This document shows positions 1 through 12,630 of a stretch of 64,000 bases of DNA, piece after piece. Origin of the DNA: Cryptomeria japonica (lineage: Eukaryota; Streptophyta; Pinopsida; Cupressales; Cupressaceae). Position 1 is the stretch's first letter; each line of letters begins with the position of its first letter. The notes under the pieces were generated by a model. The model was not told the DNA's origin and ran no database searches. It was given only the letters and a program-made list of their open reading frames with translations. The position numbers and the translations under genes are program-made. The stretch is from positions 828,744,897 to 828,808,896 of the forward strand of contig NC_081411.1 in NCBI RefSeq assembly GCF_030272615.1. The letters run 5' to 3'.

Positions 1-618
1 ATTCAGAGGCAACTCAATAGCCATAAGACTCTTACACACAACCTCTAATCTCACACACCTCATAAATAGGAGATACAATACAGGAAACCGTCAAACGGTA
101 TTACAAAACCATGGGCTAAAACCACCCAATAAGGTGTAGCCGACCTTATCTCCCTTCTATGAAATGTTAAAGCACACATCAACACATGTCGCTCCCTTTT
201 TACAGCTCATTTATGTATTCGATACAAATTATTTTTCCTATTTCAAGAGTACAAACTTCCGGAGGCCATAACTTGAGAACCGGGTGTCCGATTGACGAAC
301 CGTTTGAAGCGCCGGAAAGCTCGCGAAGTGCTCTATCACCTCGTAACCCGCTTCACCGATTACGGCTACTTTTTAGGGCATTTCAGAGCCTCTAAAGTCC
401 CCAAAATTAAGTTTAAATATTTTATTGCACCCCTCCAAGACGAAAACTTTAATATCTTCAAAACTAGCTGTGACCTTGCGACGCAACTTTACCGGAATGC
501 TTATCTAGCCAACCAGAAGCTTAAGGGAGAGTTTCGCACCATTTCGTGCTCAAATGAAAACTTACTATAAATAGTAATCTCACATAAATGCAAGATTGAG
601 ACACCATTTTTCCCAACA
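1..618 (-). repeat. 3' LTR of Copia A (partial)
   Basis: Position 1 aligns to position 5107 of the right LTR, so about 269 bp of this LTR lie outside the window. It ends with CCCAACA at 618, the complement of the TGTTGGG start of the LTR in element orientation. Open frames inside it occur at the same places in both LTRs and are not genes. Confidence 0.93.
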
Positions 619-630
619 AATCTCCCACTT
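619..630 (-). other. polypurine tract of Copia A
   Basis: Read on the - strand this is AAGTGGGAGATT, directly before the TG that opens the 3' LTR. It is the expected plus-strand primer site of an LTR retrotransposon. Confidence 0.8.
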
Positions 631-674
631 GTCGAACACCTTGCATGAGCGGAAGGGAATGTCAACACAATGAA

Positions 675-3600
675 TCAATTGCTAGGGGCCATAAGGCCCA
701 TAGACTCTGAACACCATCTGAACTTCTCTGTGCTCACAGCCTTAGTTAAAGCATCTGCAACATTCATCAAAGTGTCCACCTTAACTAGCTTCACCCTACC
801 ATCTTCGACCATATCTCTAACAAAATGATACTGAACATCAATATGTTTGGTCTGGGCATGAAATGTCGGGTTCTTAGCTAGGCTAATTGCACTCTGACTG
901 TCACAGTAAACTGTCACTGTACCTTGTTTTATTCCAATATCCGAACACAGTCTCTTAAGCCAAATGGCCTCTTTACAAGCATGAGTAGCTGCCATATACT
1001 CTGCTTCAGTAGTGGATAAAGCAACCACAGCCTGTCGCTTACTCATCCAACTAATTGCACCACCAAACAAAGTAAACACATAAGCACTGGTGGATCTTCT
1101 GCTATCAATATCACCAATCTGAATCCACATAACCATGGATATCAAGGGAAGTCATGTCTCCAACTGAATTACCATGATAACACAAAGAATACTCTGAAGT
1201 ACCCTTCAAATATCTGAAGACTCTTTTGACTGCATCCCAATGAACTCTACCAGGATTAGACATATATCTAGAAAGTACTCCCACTGCTTGGGCAATGTCT
1301 GGTCTAGTACAGACCATAGCATACATCAAGCTTCCAACCGCACTCTGGTAAGGCACTCTGCTCATGTCTTCCATCTCCAATGGGGATGTAGGACAATCTG
1401 AAATAGATAGTTTCATTCTAACTGTAAAAGGAACACTCAATGGTCTACAATTCTGCATGTTGAACCTCTGTAACACTGAATTCACATACTTACTCTAGCC
1501 TAGCCATAGCTTTCTGTTTGCCCTATCTCTTCTAATTTCCATCCCAAGAATGTGCTTTGCTGCACCAAGATCTTTCATTTCAAATTTAGCAGCGAGCTGA
1601 GACTTCAGTTCTGAAATCATACCTTTCCCTTTACCAATGAATAACATATCATCAACATACAATGTAATGAATAAGAAATGATCACCATCAGATTTATAAT
1701 AAACACAGTGATCTGATTTAGAACGTTCAAATCCCAAACTCAACACATATGTATCAAATTTCTGGTACCACATCCTAGGACTTTGTTTGAGGCCATACAA
1801 AGATTTCTTCAATTTACAGACCAAATTACTTTTGCCTTTCACCACATAGTGCTCCGGCTGTGTCATATAAATATCTTCCTCCAAATCACCATGAAGGAAA
1901 GCAGTTTTCACATCCATTTGCTCAACCTCTAAATCATAAGCAGTAGCAATAGAAAGCAAAAATCTAATGGACGTCATTTTTGCAACAGGAGAAAATATCT
2001 CACCGTAATCAACACCCTCAACCTGAGAGTAGCCTTTTGCAACCAACCTTGCTTTATACTTCTCAATGCTTCCATCTGAACCAATCTTTTTCTTGAACAC
2101 CCATTTACAACCAACAGGTTTTCGTCCTTCAGGCAATGGTACAAGATCCCATGTATCATTCTTTTTCAAAGCTGCCATTTCTTCCTCCATAGCAATCTTC
2201 CAAGATTTTGCATCATTCATACCTAATGCCTCTTCTACAGATTTTGGTTCATCCACACTAGTATTCAGAGCAAAAATACATCTCCAATCATCAGGTGAAT
2301 ACCTTTCAGGTGATTGTCTATGTCTTGTAGACCTTCGAACAAGCTGAGTTGGAGGTTCTTCCTCCTCTTCTGAAGATTCAGAGCTAGACGAGCTCTCCTC
2401 AAATTCTTGCCTATCTAGGGGTCTCGATTCAACTCTTTCAGGTGTAGAAGGAAGTTGAATCACATCTTCTTTTTTAGTCTGTTCTGGCTGCAATGTAACA
2501 GAAGGAGACTTAATTTCTCTAAAAATAACACTTCTACTGTGAATTACCTTTTGTGCAAAAGGGTCCCAAAGCTTGTATCCTTTCACACCATAACTATACC
2601 CGATGAAGATACATTTCACAGCCTTGTTCTCCAACTTTGTTCGCTTCTCCTTTGGCACATGTGCATATGCCTCGCAACCAAAAACTCTAAGATGTCTCAA
2701 TGAAGGCTTGTGACCTGACCATGCTTCCATAGGCGTTTTATCAACAAGAGCTGATGTAGGAGACCTGTTAATCAGGTAGCAAGCAGTGGCAACAGCTTCA
2801 GCCCAAAACTTTTGTTCGAGACTAGCACTACTCAACATACTCCTAGCCTTCTCCATCAGTGTCCTGTTCATTCTTTTTGCAACTCCATTCTGCTGTGGAG
2901 AATACGGAGTTGTCTTCTGCCTGTTAATTCCACAGTCTTTACAAAATCTATCAAAATCATTAGAGCAAAACTCACCGCCATTATCAGTTCTCAAACATTT
3001 TATTTTCTTTCCAGTCTGCAACTCAACCATTGCTTTAAATTCTTTAAAACGACTAAAAACTTCATATTTACTCTTTAGAAAATATACCCATGTCCTTCTA
3101 CTAAAATCATCAATAAATGAAACATAATATGTGGATTTTCCAATCGAAGAGACATCTACTGGACCAAACACATCAGAATGGATAAGATCTAAAACACCAC
3201 AAGTTTTATGAGAACTCGAGTAAAACTGAACGCGGTTTTGTTTTCCATAAATGCAATGCTCACAGAGATCAAAGTCAAGATTACAATCATTCAAACCTTC
3301 AACAAGATTTTTATTTTTCAAGGTCCTTAGACCCTTTTCTCCAATGTGGCCAAGTCTCTGGTGCCATAACATAGTCTTCTCTGCAAGTAACTTTGCTTCA
3401 GACGAAAGAGCACCCTTAGGTACCCAAAAACCATTACCATTTGCTGAAGGTGAAACCTTCAAATCTTCCAGTGAAGTATCCGTAGATTTACTTTTTACAG
3501 AAGTGCTATTACACTCAACAGTGTATGCTTCAAGCTTATACAAAGTGCCAAACCTGACACCTCTAGCAACTACCATAGCACCCTTAATCATCTTACATCC

Positions 3601-4713
3601 TGCTTCAGAAAAGACTACCTGCACACCTGCATCTATCAGTTTGCTCACAGATAACAGGTTTCGTTTTAATCCAGGGATATGTAGCACACCATTAATCTCT
3701 TTTATTCTACCATTAGAAAACCTAATTCTAACTTTACCTCGACCAACAACGTCTAGATGTGAATCATCACCCAAGTACACCTTACCTCCATTAAATCCTT
3801 CATATTCAGAAAACCAATCTCTATTGGAAGTCATATGAAAAGATGCACCTGAGTCAATTAGCCAGGCATCATTACCTACATGAGTCGCCAAAGCCGCAAT
3901 AAAGGCATCGCCATCTTCCTTGTCGGACTCAGAATCAGAATCGAACTTTTTCTTTTTCTTCTTCTTTTCTTCTTTGCAGTCCTTACGGATGTGACCCGGT
4001 TTACCGCAATTCCAGCAAATGACTTTGGACTTTCCAGGAGATTTCGATCTCCCTTTGGATTTGGACTTGCCACGCTTCTCATTCTTCTTGCCTTTCTCCT
4101 TAGGTCTTCCACGAACAGTTAGGGCTTCCTTTGAACTGATGGATACCTTCCTTCGCATCTCTTCACCGAGTAGGGCACCCACCACGTCTTCAGATTTCAA
4201 AACAACAGAAGTACTACCGATAGCCATAACAAGAGAATCCCACGAATCAGGCAAAGAGCAAAGCAAGATCTGACATTTTTCCTCCTCGTCCATCTTAACA
4301 CCGACGGATACTAATTGAGCCACAATCATATTGAATGCTTCTAGGTGGTCTGCAATTTGTCCACCCTCTTCCATCTTTAAGGAATACAATTTCTTTCTTA
4401 AGAAAATTTGATTTAATAAAGATTTCACTTGATACATCTCACCAAGCTTAGTCCATAGCTTCTTTGCAGAGTTCTCTTCATGGACATTGATTAGAACAGA
4501 GTCTGCCAGGCACAGTCTGATTAGACCCTTGGCTTTTCGGTCCATAACATCATACTGAGCTGCCGCAATAGGAACTGAGGGCCTTTGGACATTCGCATCA
4601 ACAGCATCCCAAAGATCTCGATCTATTAGCAGATCTTCCATCTTCAACTTCCACATCTCAAAATTACTTCCATTAAATTTCTCCACCTCTATTCTCCCCG
4701 ACGAACTCGCCAT
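675..4713 (-). pseudogene. Copia A gag-pol polyprotein, one nonsense codon and one frameshift
   Basis: The frame opens at 4713 with a Copia-type gag (MASSSGRIEV...). A CCHC zinc knuckle (CWNCGKPGHIRKDC) lies at residues 233-246, followed by a lysine run and an aspartic protease active site DSGA at 287-290. Next come the integrase H/C zinc region (about 450-490), integrase core motifs (HSDVFGP, TDNGGEF) and a reverse transcriptase with YVDDM near residue 1040. Two breaks are visible. A TAG near 1495-1497 interrupts the frame after 1072 codons, and the same frame continues from 1485. A shift near 1111-1145, just after GYVDSDW, moves the RNase H segment ([17 protein letters not shown]) into another frame. 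The integrase position expected to hold the catalytic glutamate, 35 residues after the second aspartate, reads lysine (NGVAKRMNRT). The copy therefore looks unable to transpose by itself. Confidence 0.93.
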
Positions 4714-4822
4714 CTGAATATTCCTGCAACAAGATCAAAAAGTGTCTTCTGCACAAGCTCCCACTCAAATCTGGATTAGTTCAAAAAACCCAACTGCCCA
4801 CAATTGAAACCAAAGGTGATCA

Positions 4823-4835
4823 GGCTCTGATACCA
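4823..4835 (-). other. primer-binding site of Copia A (initiator tRNA-Met type)
   Basis: On the - strand this reads TGGTATCAGAGCC, the standard plant retrotransposon site complementary to the 3' end of initiator tRNA-Met. Two bases separate it from the LTR end at 4838. Confidence 0.93.
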
Positions 4836-4837
4836 CT

Positions 4838-5723
4838 TGTAAGAAAGTAAAGTAGCGGAAACAACTTCCTACACTAACCTTGAGAGGAGGGTAATGCAAA
4901 ACTTTTTCAGATCATTACAACAGTTACAGAAAATAGAAATAGATATAATAGCATTCATACCACAACACAGTGATTTATGTGGGGAAAACCCTTTCGGGAG
5001 AAAAACCCCACCCTCCAAAAGCAGCTCAATATTTTATTCAGCAATCAAAAACAGATTACAAAATACTTGCAGAGCAAGCTCTTCGTAGGAGTAGCACTAA
5101 TCAGAGATTCAGAGGCAACTCAATAGCCATAAGACTCTTACACACAACCTCTATCTCACACACCTCATAAATAGGAGATACAATACAGGAAACCGTCAAA
5201 CGGTATTACAAAACCATGGGCTAAAACCACCCAATAAGGTGTAGCCGACCTTATCTCCCTTCTATGAAATGTTAAAGCACACATCAACACATGTCGCTCC
5301 CTTTTTATAGCTCATTTATGTATTGGATACAAATTATTTTTCCTATTTCAAGAGTACAAACTTTCGGAGGCCATAACTTGAGAACCGGGTGTCCGATTGA
5401 CGAACCGTTTGAAGCGCCGGAAAGCTCGCGAAGTGCTCTATCACCTCGTAACCCGCTTCACTGGTTATGGCCACTTTTCAGGGCGTTTTGGAGCCTCTAA
5501 ATTCCCCAAAATTAAGTTTAAATATTTTATTGCACCCCTCCAAGACGAAAACTTTAATATCTTCAAAACTAGTTGTGACCTTGCGATGCAACTTTACCGG
5601 AATGCTTATCTAGCCAACCAGAATCTTCAAGGAGAGTTTCGCACCATTTCGTGCTCAAATGAAAACTTACTATAAATAGTAATCTCGCATAAATGCAAGA
5701 TTGAGACACCATTTTTCCCAACA
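4838..5723 (-). repeat. 5' LTR of Copia A (886 bp)
   Basis: In + coordinates it starts TGTAAGAAAG and ends CCCAACA, giving TGTTGGG...TTACA in element orientation. It matches 1-618 over its right-hand 617 bp. It should contain the element's promoter and polyadenylation signals. The palindromic ACTATAAATAGT near 5667 is a possible TATA region. Confidence 0.93.
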
Positions 5724-8441
5724 TAAAGGATCCATTAAGTAGCTAGTACAATGTTATGCATCCTAAGATCCTTTAAGCCCAAACCACCCATCTTCTTGTT
5801 TAGGCAACATCAGTACCACTTGATAGAATGACATTTCTTTTTACGACCAAAGGAAGTTCCTAATTGCTTTTTAGATATCATTGATTTGGTAATTGTTAAA
5901 AATCCACACAAAGCCATAGTAAAGACTATAAGATGAGAGATTTTTCTGGCATACCTACATCCTTCCAGGAATGGATGGGTAATACTTATTCCATCTAGCC
6001 AACTTGTTCTCAATCTTCCCCTTTATCCATATTTGCATATCCTGTAGACATGGGTTGACTGCAAATGGTATACCCAATATGCCCCCACCAATTGATAGTT
6101 ATACTTGCTGAACCAGGCAAGGGAGAATCTTCCCACCCAAGTAGGGTGGATTTGGCATACAAAATATTAGCTCCTAAAGCATCACAAAATAAATTCACTT
6201 CCACCATTAAGGAGTCTATGTTCTCCTCATCAATTTCTAGGAAAAGATTTGTATCATCAACAAACTATATATTAACCAGGTCCTCCTTATTGGGCAAGGT
6301 GATGCCTTTAACCCTTGAGAAGATAGTAGAGTCTCTAAGTAGGTTCAAAATAACATCAAATGTGATTGAAAATAGGGATGGAGCCAAAGGACACCCCTAC
6401 CTAATGTAGCTTTCTAAAATGAGGGTTAGAGTACGGGAAGCATTAATTTCCACCTGAGCAAAGACATATTTAAGAAGGATCCAAACCAATTAGTAGAACT
6501 CTTTAGGAAACCCAAGTGATTCCAACATCATGAGAAGAAAACTCCATTCAATTTGATCATATGCCTTTCCAAAGTCAATAAGAAACATAGCCACTCTTTG
6601 GTTAGTGCATCTGGCCCAATGCATTGCTTTCCAACTGGTAATAAGATTTTCAAGTACGTATCTGCCTTTGGTAAAACTATTTTGAGTATTACTCACAAAG
6701 CTGGGTTGGATGTCCACCAATTTGAGAGCTATAATCTTGGTTAATATTTTATAAGAGACATTTAGTAGAGTAATAGGCCTCCAATTTTTAATAAGAGATG
6801 TGTCCCCATCCTTGGGGAACAACTTTATTACCCTTTTGTTTATCTCAAGCCCCAAATAACCTTTTTTAAGGATTCCTTATACACCTGTAATAGGTCTAGT
6901 TCCATCCACTCTTTAACATCTGTATAGAATTCAATAGGTAAGCCAATAGGGCATGGGGCCTTGCCATTGTTAAGAGTGGTGATGGTCTTAAGGATCTAGT
7001 CAGTTGAGATTGTTTTCTTGAGCATACTAGCCTCCTTATCTGAGATTTTCTTTGGTATAAGTGTTTTGAACCTATCCCTTGCAAGTTTAATGGATGGGGA
7101 GTTTTCTTCAAAGGAATTTTTTTTTTTATAGTATACAAAAAATACATCTTTAATGTCATTGTTGTCCACCAACTCTTTGGCTTCTTCTCAGACTCCATCA
7201 ATCCTTTCTTTGAACTCCTTTTGTCTTAGGAGGTTAAAGAAAAAATTAGGACCATTGTCCCCCTTCTCTAACCCATTAATCTTGTCCATTACCTTGAACC
7301 CCCCGATCTTATGATTTTGAATGCCCCTAAGATAGTTTCTGGTTTGAGACAATAATTGCACTAGATCTTGATTAGCGGGGTCCATTTGAGTCTGACCTTC
7401 CAGCTTCATGAGTTTGTCAACCAAGTCCCTTTCAAGTTTCCTATCATCCATAGCTTTTTTGTTGCCTATTGTTTGCAATAGGATCCTCTAATTATTCACA
7501 TTCTTGTTCTATGTATCAATGGTCAAGCTAGAATGACAGTCCCATTTATTAATCTACTTAATCATATAAATAACATATCTAAAATCCTGGTCCTTAAGAA
7601 ATCTAGTATTGAGGATAAAGTTATCCTCCCTCTTAATAGGCATGCCAATATTTAAGTTCAATGCTATATGAGATTTGATATGATGGTTATCTGATAGGCT
7701 GTATGGATATACCCTAATAGTGGATCCATCATCCTCCCGTTGGAAGGAGAATAAATCTTTATTAACATAGAACCTATCAAACCTAAGAGTAATTCTCCTT
7801 CTTCCTTGTTGGTAGTTACACTAGGTGTAACATATGGACCTATGTCCACTATTCTTTCCTTCAAGGGGATCAAATAGCCTAAGCTTTTCCTTCATCCTAG
7901 AGTAGTATAGTTTCTCCCCATATTTCCACTCTAATTCCACGCCTCTTGATTTATCTTCCCGATTCTCAATCATGTTGAAGTCTCCTCCAATAATTCAGGG
8001 TACATCTGAGAGAGTGCATAACCACTTCCACAAACTAATCCTATCTCTGTAATCATTAGATGCATAAAGGGAGAAAACCCTAAATTTAGTGTCTGATCGC
8101 AAACAATGGTCCACACAACCCTATTTCATGGGGCGAAACCATTATCGACAACCTTATTCTTCCACTTGCCCCCTATCAAAATGACAACTCTCCCCTTGCC
8201 TTTATCATCATTCGTAGAAAAGGGGATAGCATCCTTCCAGAAATATAGTTTAAATTCACGAGAAACATTATTGGATAATGTCCATTGTAGTATTAAATTG
8301 TCAAAGCATTTAGGGAGCTCCTTATAATTATTATCCTTGTTCTTAGATAGAGGAGACTGCTTTCCTTTAGGTCTCCCCCTCTTCCTATTGGCTGTAGTGA
8401 AGAGGCCATTACCAACAGGAATCGATACCTCACATTCATCC
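5724..8441 (-). pseudogene. L1-type LINE ORF2 remnant (endonuclease and reverse transcriptase)
   Basis: Reading leftwards, fragments appear in the order of a plant L1 ORF2. An apurinic-type endonuclease has IIGGDFNMIENRE around 7990-7950. A linker (about 7478-7188) follows, then reverse transcriptase blocks NWRPITLLNVSYKILTKIIA and FLIDFGKAYDQIEWSFL at 6855-6490, a GCPLAPSLF block near 6390, and the catalytic FVDD at 6264-6253. A C-terminal KKMGGLGLKDLRMHNI block ends against Copia A near 5770. Stops and shifts are frequent; for example the W expected before IIGGDFN and the residue before GCPLAP are stops. The 5' continuation is at 29827 and beyond, across inserted element X. The 3' end is outside the window, beyond Copia A. 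Confidence 0.88.
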
Positions 8442-9675
8442 TGTAGCATCGTAAATTGTACACCCTTAATTGGGTGGTACAATTCCACACTTAGGTTAGC
8501 ACCCGCATTAGTGTGTTTGAATTTTGCATTTCAAATTCCTTTTAAGCATTTAATTAATTAATTAATTTAATTAAAGTAAAGGTCTTCTCTTATCACTCTA
8601 CAGATCATAAAATTGGGCCCTTTACCCTAAATGTGCCCCTTTTTATTTTATTCTCCCAATTAATCATTTCATCAAATACCCTAATTATGTCTTATTTTGA
8701 CCTTCAAGGCCCGATTTTGCATATCTAAACGTCGCAAATTCCCACATACTCATGGAATTTTCTTTAAAATCACAATATCTTGCTTCCTCAAAAATTTGGC
8801 GAAAAGTTGGTCGGACCATGTGTTTGGAGCATGTTGATACCAACATGATCACAACTTTTTCTCCTTGAATTTCAGGAGCATGTTTTGGCAATATTTTAAT
8901 ATTCAAATCCAAGAGATTGGCTGAAAATATTATTTCTAGGTTAGCCTATGACTTAAAACAAAGTTAGGGTCTCCTACATATAACCTTTCCTTTCCTCATT
9001 TGAAAGATCTAAGGTCTAGCGATTTAAGGAGCCTCTTGTGAAGTGAAAGTGTAGGTTATGTGAAGTCTACAATAGTAAATCAAGCATTCATCAAGCATTT
9101 ATCAAGCCTTAATCAATCATCTTCAACAATAATTAGGAGCTTTGAAGACATTGAAGAATAATAGGAGATCATCGACTGTTGATTGGCTTGTACCTCTCCC
9201 TTAGGGTTTGGTATGGTTTCATGTATTTGTATGAACTTCATAACATTCATTTTAAAATTTACATTCATGCTTTAGATTTGTAGTTCATTTGTGATTTGAA
9301 GCATTTGCATTTACATTTACAAGCATTTAGGGTTTGCTCTCCAAAGCACATGATAGAACTCTAGATTTTTTATTACTCTCATTTGGGATCTTGCATACAC
9401 ACAATATTCTTGCACATAGATTTTTAGTAGATTATCGGCTATTTGTGGAGGTGGAAACCACTAGAACAAGGGGTTTGACTAAGGCAAAACCCTATATAGC
9501 CACCTAGATACCATTTTTCAAGTTACAGATGCATGTACAAGAATCCAACGCACACATTAATTTTGGGACCGACAGAACACACAAATACAAATTTAGTCTC
9601 ATAATTTGACCTCAGCCTTCAGGGACTAGGGCATGAAGCCCCGGTCCTCTTAGTTTTCCTATATTTTTTGCCAAA
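8442..9675 (+). repeat. left LTR of X, first segment
   Basis: It matches 26916-27147 and 28412-29400 closely. It stops at GCCAAA, where the DNA transposon begins, and the match resumes at 20377. The last four bases, CAAA, are the transposon's target duplication. A roughly 75-codon antisense frame here (8912-8685) has a counterpart in the other LTR, which reflects the shared LTR sequence and not a demonstrated gene. Confidence 0.9.
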
Positions 9676-9698
9676 GGGTATGTGCAAGCTAATGAGTC
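9676..9698 (+). repeat. left terminal inverted repeat of the DNA transposon
   Basis: GGGTATGTGCAAGCTAATGA then GTC. Against the reversed right end it matches as GGGT..GTGCAAG...ATGAGTC, 18 of 23 positions by eye. Confidence 0.85.
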
Positions 9699-9743
9699 AC
9701 AAATTCGCGGAAGTCTGCGCGTTGGAAAATGCGCTCCGCAAAA

Positions 9744-9924
9744 TGGGGGCCCGTTAATGGTTCGGGCTCCCGAGCCAAAAGGTCACGGGGTGCCGAAGCC
9801 AGATAAAATGGGCCCCCGTTTTTTAATAAACGGGCCCCCGTTTTGAAAAGCTATTTTTACCCTTTTTTTTGGGATAATTTTTCATTTTACTGTTGCACAA
9901 GAAGATATCGAAAACGGGCCCCCG
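9744..9924. repeat. left cluster of GC-rich 14-bp motif
   Basis: Four copies of AACGGGGGCCCGTT or its reverse complement AACGGGCCCCCGTT (some with one or two changes) lie at about 9744, 9808, 9829 and 9913, between 70 and 250 bp from the left end. They stand out in AT-rich surroundings. Subterminal repeats of this kind are typical transposase binding sites in large plant DNA transposons; that role is inferred. Confidence 0.75.
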
Positions 9925-10196
9925 TGCTGTGGTTTCCACTTCAAACCTCCACCACTATCCCAGGTGCACATTCTGTCACCTATTTTCACAGTTCATAATT
10001 TTCTTGTATATTTTTCTCTTTTTTTGGTGTATTATTTAGTTTTTTTTTTATTATTTTAGTTTTTTTTAATAGTAGCATATAAATAAATTATTTTTTATAT
10101 TTGTAAATTCTTGATTTTGATGTAAAATATTTTTGAACAGTTAACCCTAAACCGTAATCAACAAATTTAGAAACCAAAACCAAACCTAGATAATTA

Positions 10197-10412
10197 ACAA
10201 AATGAAATCGACACAAACAAAAAACCAAAAATGAAATGGGAACAAAAACAAAAACGTTCGAAAATGAAATCAACACAAACAAAAAACCGAAAATGAAATG
10301 GAAACAAAAACAAAAACGTTCGAAAATGAAATCGACACAAACAAAAAACCAAAAATGAAATGGAAACAAAAACAAAAATGTTCGAAAATGAAATTGACAT
10401 AAAACCGAACAT
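10197..10412. repeat. 62-bp minisatellite, about 3.4 copies
   Basis: The phrase ATGAAATCGACAC(AAAC) recurs at 10202, 10264, 10326 and 10388, an exact 62-bp period with few substitutions. A-rich units carry a single GTTCG. The three antisense open frames through it are by-products of the repeat. Confidence 0.92.
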
Positions 10413-11567
10413 ATGTACCTAAATTGTTCTTAATCCTCATTAGGCAATACAAAAGTTACCACTAAATTAGTATAACCTTGAAAGTAATTAACATTAAGTT
10501 TTTCAAATTTTAGATATGAAAGTTTAGGCTTAGGTTTATGCCATGTCATGGCATAAAGGTCCTATTATGTCATGTGATGGTATAAAAGGATCAATTATGG
10601 ACAAAATTTTAGAGCAAAACTAGATAAGTTACTAAAATTGGAGTTTGGTTTACATAGGTTCATAAAGGAAGCTAATATGCCAAATATATAATTCATTAAT
10701 ACAAAATAAAAAATATTCTTGATTTATAATGTTGATTGATAATGAGTTTTCTAAATGGGGTGCTAATTATATATACATCTGAAAGATTTGAAAAATATAA
10801 TTCCCAAGAAGTATTTTGAATATACAATTGAGGATATATATAATCTCATGGTTAAAGATGCTTAATTTCGATGAAAGTTATTTTTTGTATTACTATGTAA
10901 GAAATCCATAAATGGAATGAAAGTAAGACATGGCCATCTAGCATAGATCATCTTATATGTTGAAGGAGTATTTTGAGTTATATTAGAATTATTTGATGTG
11001 ATTAAGTCCTAATTTTAGGATATGTAGAGTTCTTTTACTTTTAAGGTTGAAATAAAACATGGTGATTATGTTTTATTATCACTTTTATGCTTAACCTAGG
11101 TAAAAGTTTTAATGGAATTATTTTCATATTTAGATATATAGATCACAACTTATTATTATTTGTATGTTTCTTGTTTCTTTGAAAGAAATGCATATTGATT
11201 TATTTATAAGTAATAATTTATCTAATTATGCATTTATGAAATATATAGAAATTGAGATTTTTTTATTGAGGCTAATTAATTTTAAAACTCAATGGTTATA
11301 TCCACTATCTAATGATGTAATATATCCAATGTTCTCCCCTTCTTACATATATTTGAACAAGAGATGGAATATTTCAAGACTTGAATGCAACCCTTATGTA
11401 AACTTTAATGATGTACATCTACTGATCCTCCTCACTAACCAAGAAACACTAGACTAACTCCATTAATGAATATTTCGAATTTAAAACCTATCAAATGTCT
11501 ATAAAACATGAGAGAACCTAAAGGGTCTATATCCTCCTTGCCTAATGAGAGAGCAACATTTCTTTGA

Positions 11568-11735
11568 AAGTCCCAATGAGCCTCAAATGATCCTAATGAA
11601 TGTAGGGCAGTCTTAATGAACCTAAGAAAGTCCTAATGAGCCTAAGAAAGCAATAATGAACTTGGGACAATCCTAATGAACCTAGGATAGTCCTAATGAA
11701 CCTACGATAGTGTAAACAAGCCTAGTATAGTGTAA
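11568..11735. repeat. about 20-bp degenerate minisatellite
   Basis: Units of the form CCTAATGAACCTAGGATAGT repeat about eight or nine times with scattered substitutions (AATGAGCCTAAGAAAGTC, AATGAACCTAGGATAGTC and others). Confidence 0.8.
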
Positions 11736-12630
11736 GAAAAAAACACTACAAAAAAGACCTCAAATGCGTTAAATGAATTTCCCAATAACGCACTCGTGTT
11801 TATCTTTTTTTGGTCATTTGGCTACCTTTTTTTACAACATCTTGGTGTATACCCCCCTAAGAAGACCTTTTCCTCAAAACTTTCTTGGATCATGAACTCC
11901 TCGTGTGCACCAAACATTTAAGTTGCCACTTGGAAGCTTCTAATGCACACAATCCTTTCAATCAATCTACTCCATTGATCTCTCAAAACAATCTTAGTAT
12001 TTAATCCTCTATCCTTCATTTCTTATTCAACTTTGTAAGAGAATTTGTGTATGGATTGATATCTTAAATTTTATAGAAAGATTATATATGAAAACAAATG
12101 ATTGTGGAGTTTTATAATAAATGATTTATAGGAAATAATATTTTTTGAAGACCTTTTGTAAATTATAATCTTGTGTAGATTTGATTATGGGGGAAATTTA
12201 ATGGTGAAATATGCTTAACTCTTCAAAAGTTTTGATGTTTTGTCTTTACATGACAACCACTTAGAATATAATATGTTTTAAGTATGTCATTTATAGTCAT
12301 GGGAGATTAGTTTTTTTTAAAGATTGTTTGAAGACTAATCAATGTAATATGAATTGATGACAATTATCTCAAAACTACGTAATTGAATTCTAATAGATTT
12401 ATGATGTTTCATTGAAAGTTTTTATTAAGTTTTATGCGCAAATTTTATATTTCAAGATTCAATAGTATGTACATGTATATTTTTTTAAGTTCAATATTAT
12501 ATTATATATTTCATGTGTATCTCATTCAACAACATAGAAATGTTACTATTTATAAATGTTTTTTTTTAATTTAGTAAAATAGATTCTTCTTTGACATAGA
12601 GTTGTATATAATTCATGTATATCTTTATAT

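Larger units (their letters stand above)
1..5723 (-). mobile_element. Copia-type LTR retrotransposon A (3' end cut by window edge)
   Basis: This is a Ty1/Copia element read on the - strand: 5' LTR at 4838-5723, primer-binding site at 4823-4835, gag-pol at 4713 down to 675, polypurine tract at 619-630 and a 3' LTR at 1-618 that runs off the window. The domain order protease, integrase, reverse transcriptase, RNase H is the Copia order. Over the 618 bp that can be aligned the two LTRs show about 20 substitutions and one indel (roughly 97% identical by eye), so the insertion is fairly recent. It landed in the 3' part of a LINE, because LINE coding sequence resumes directly at 5724. The bases TAAAG (5724-5728) are the likely target duplication, but the partner copy is outside the window. 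Confidence 0.95.
9925..12630. other. AT-rich non-coding part of the DNA transposon
   Basis: No convincing coding region is seen. It contains two minisatellites (entered separately), poly-T runs, and a 97-codon AT-driven open frame at 11164-11457 judged spurious. The 5' end and any 5' untranslated exon of the + strand gene should lie towards its right end. Confidence 0.6.

Noticed and set aside
186-570. Overlapping open frames repeated at 5291-5675
   Set aside because: They are inside the LTRs of Copia A and are duplicated by the LTR structure.
8685-8912. Antisense open frame in the left LTR of X with a similar frame at 28401-28646
   Set aside because: Both lie at the same place in the two LTR copies, so similarity follows from LTR homology. 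No start context, domain or selection signal is visible.
11164-11457. 97-codon frame in the DNA transposon
   Set aside because: Composition is AT-driven (I, L, N, F, Y rich) with no motif and no splice partner.
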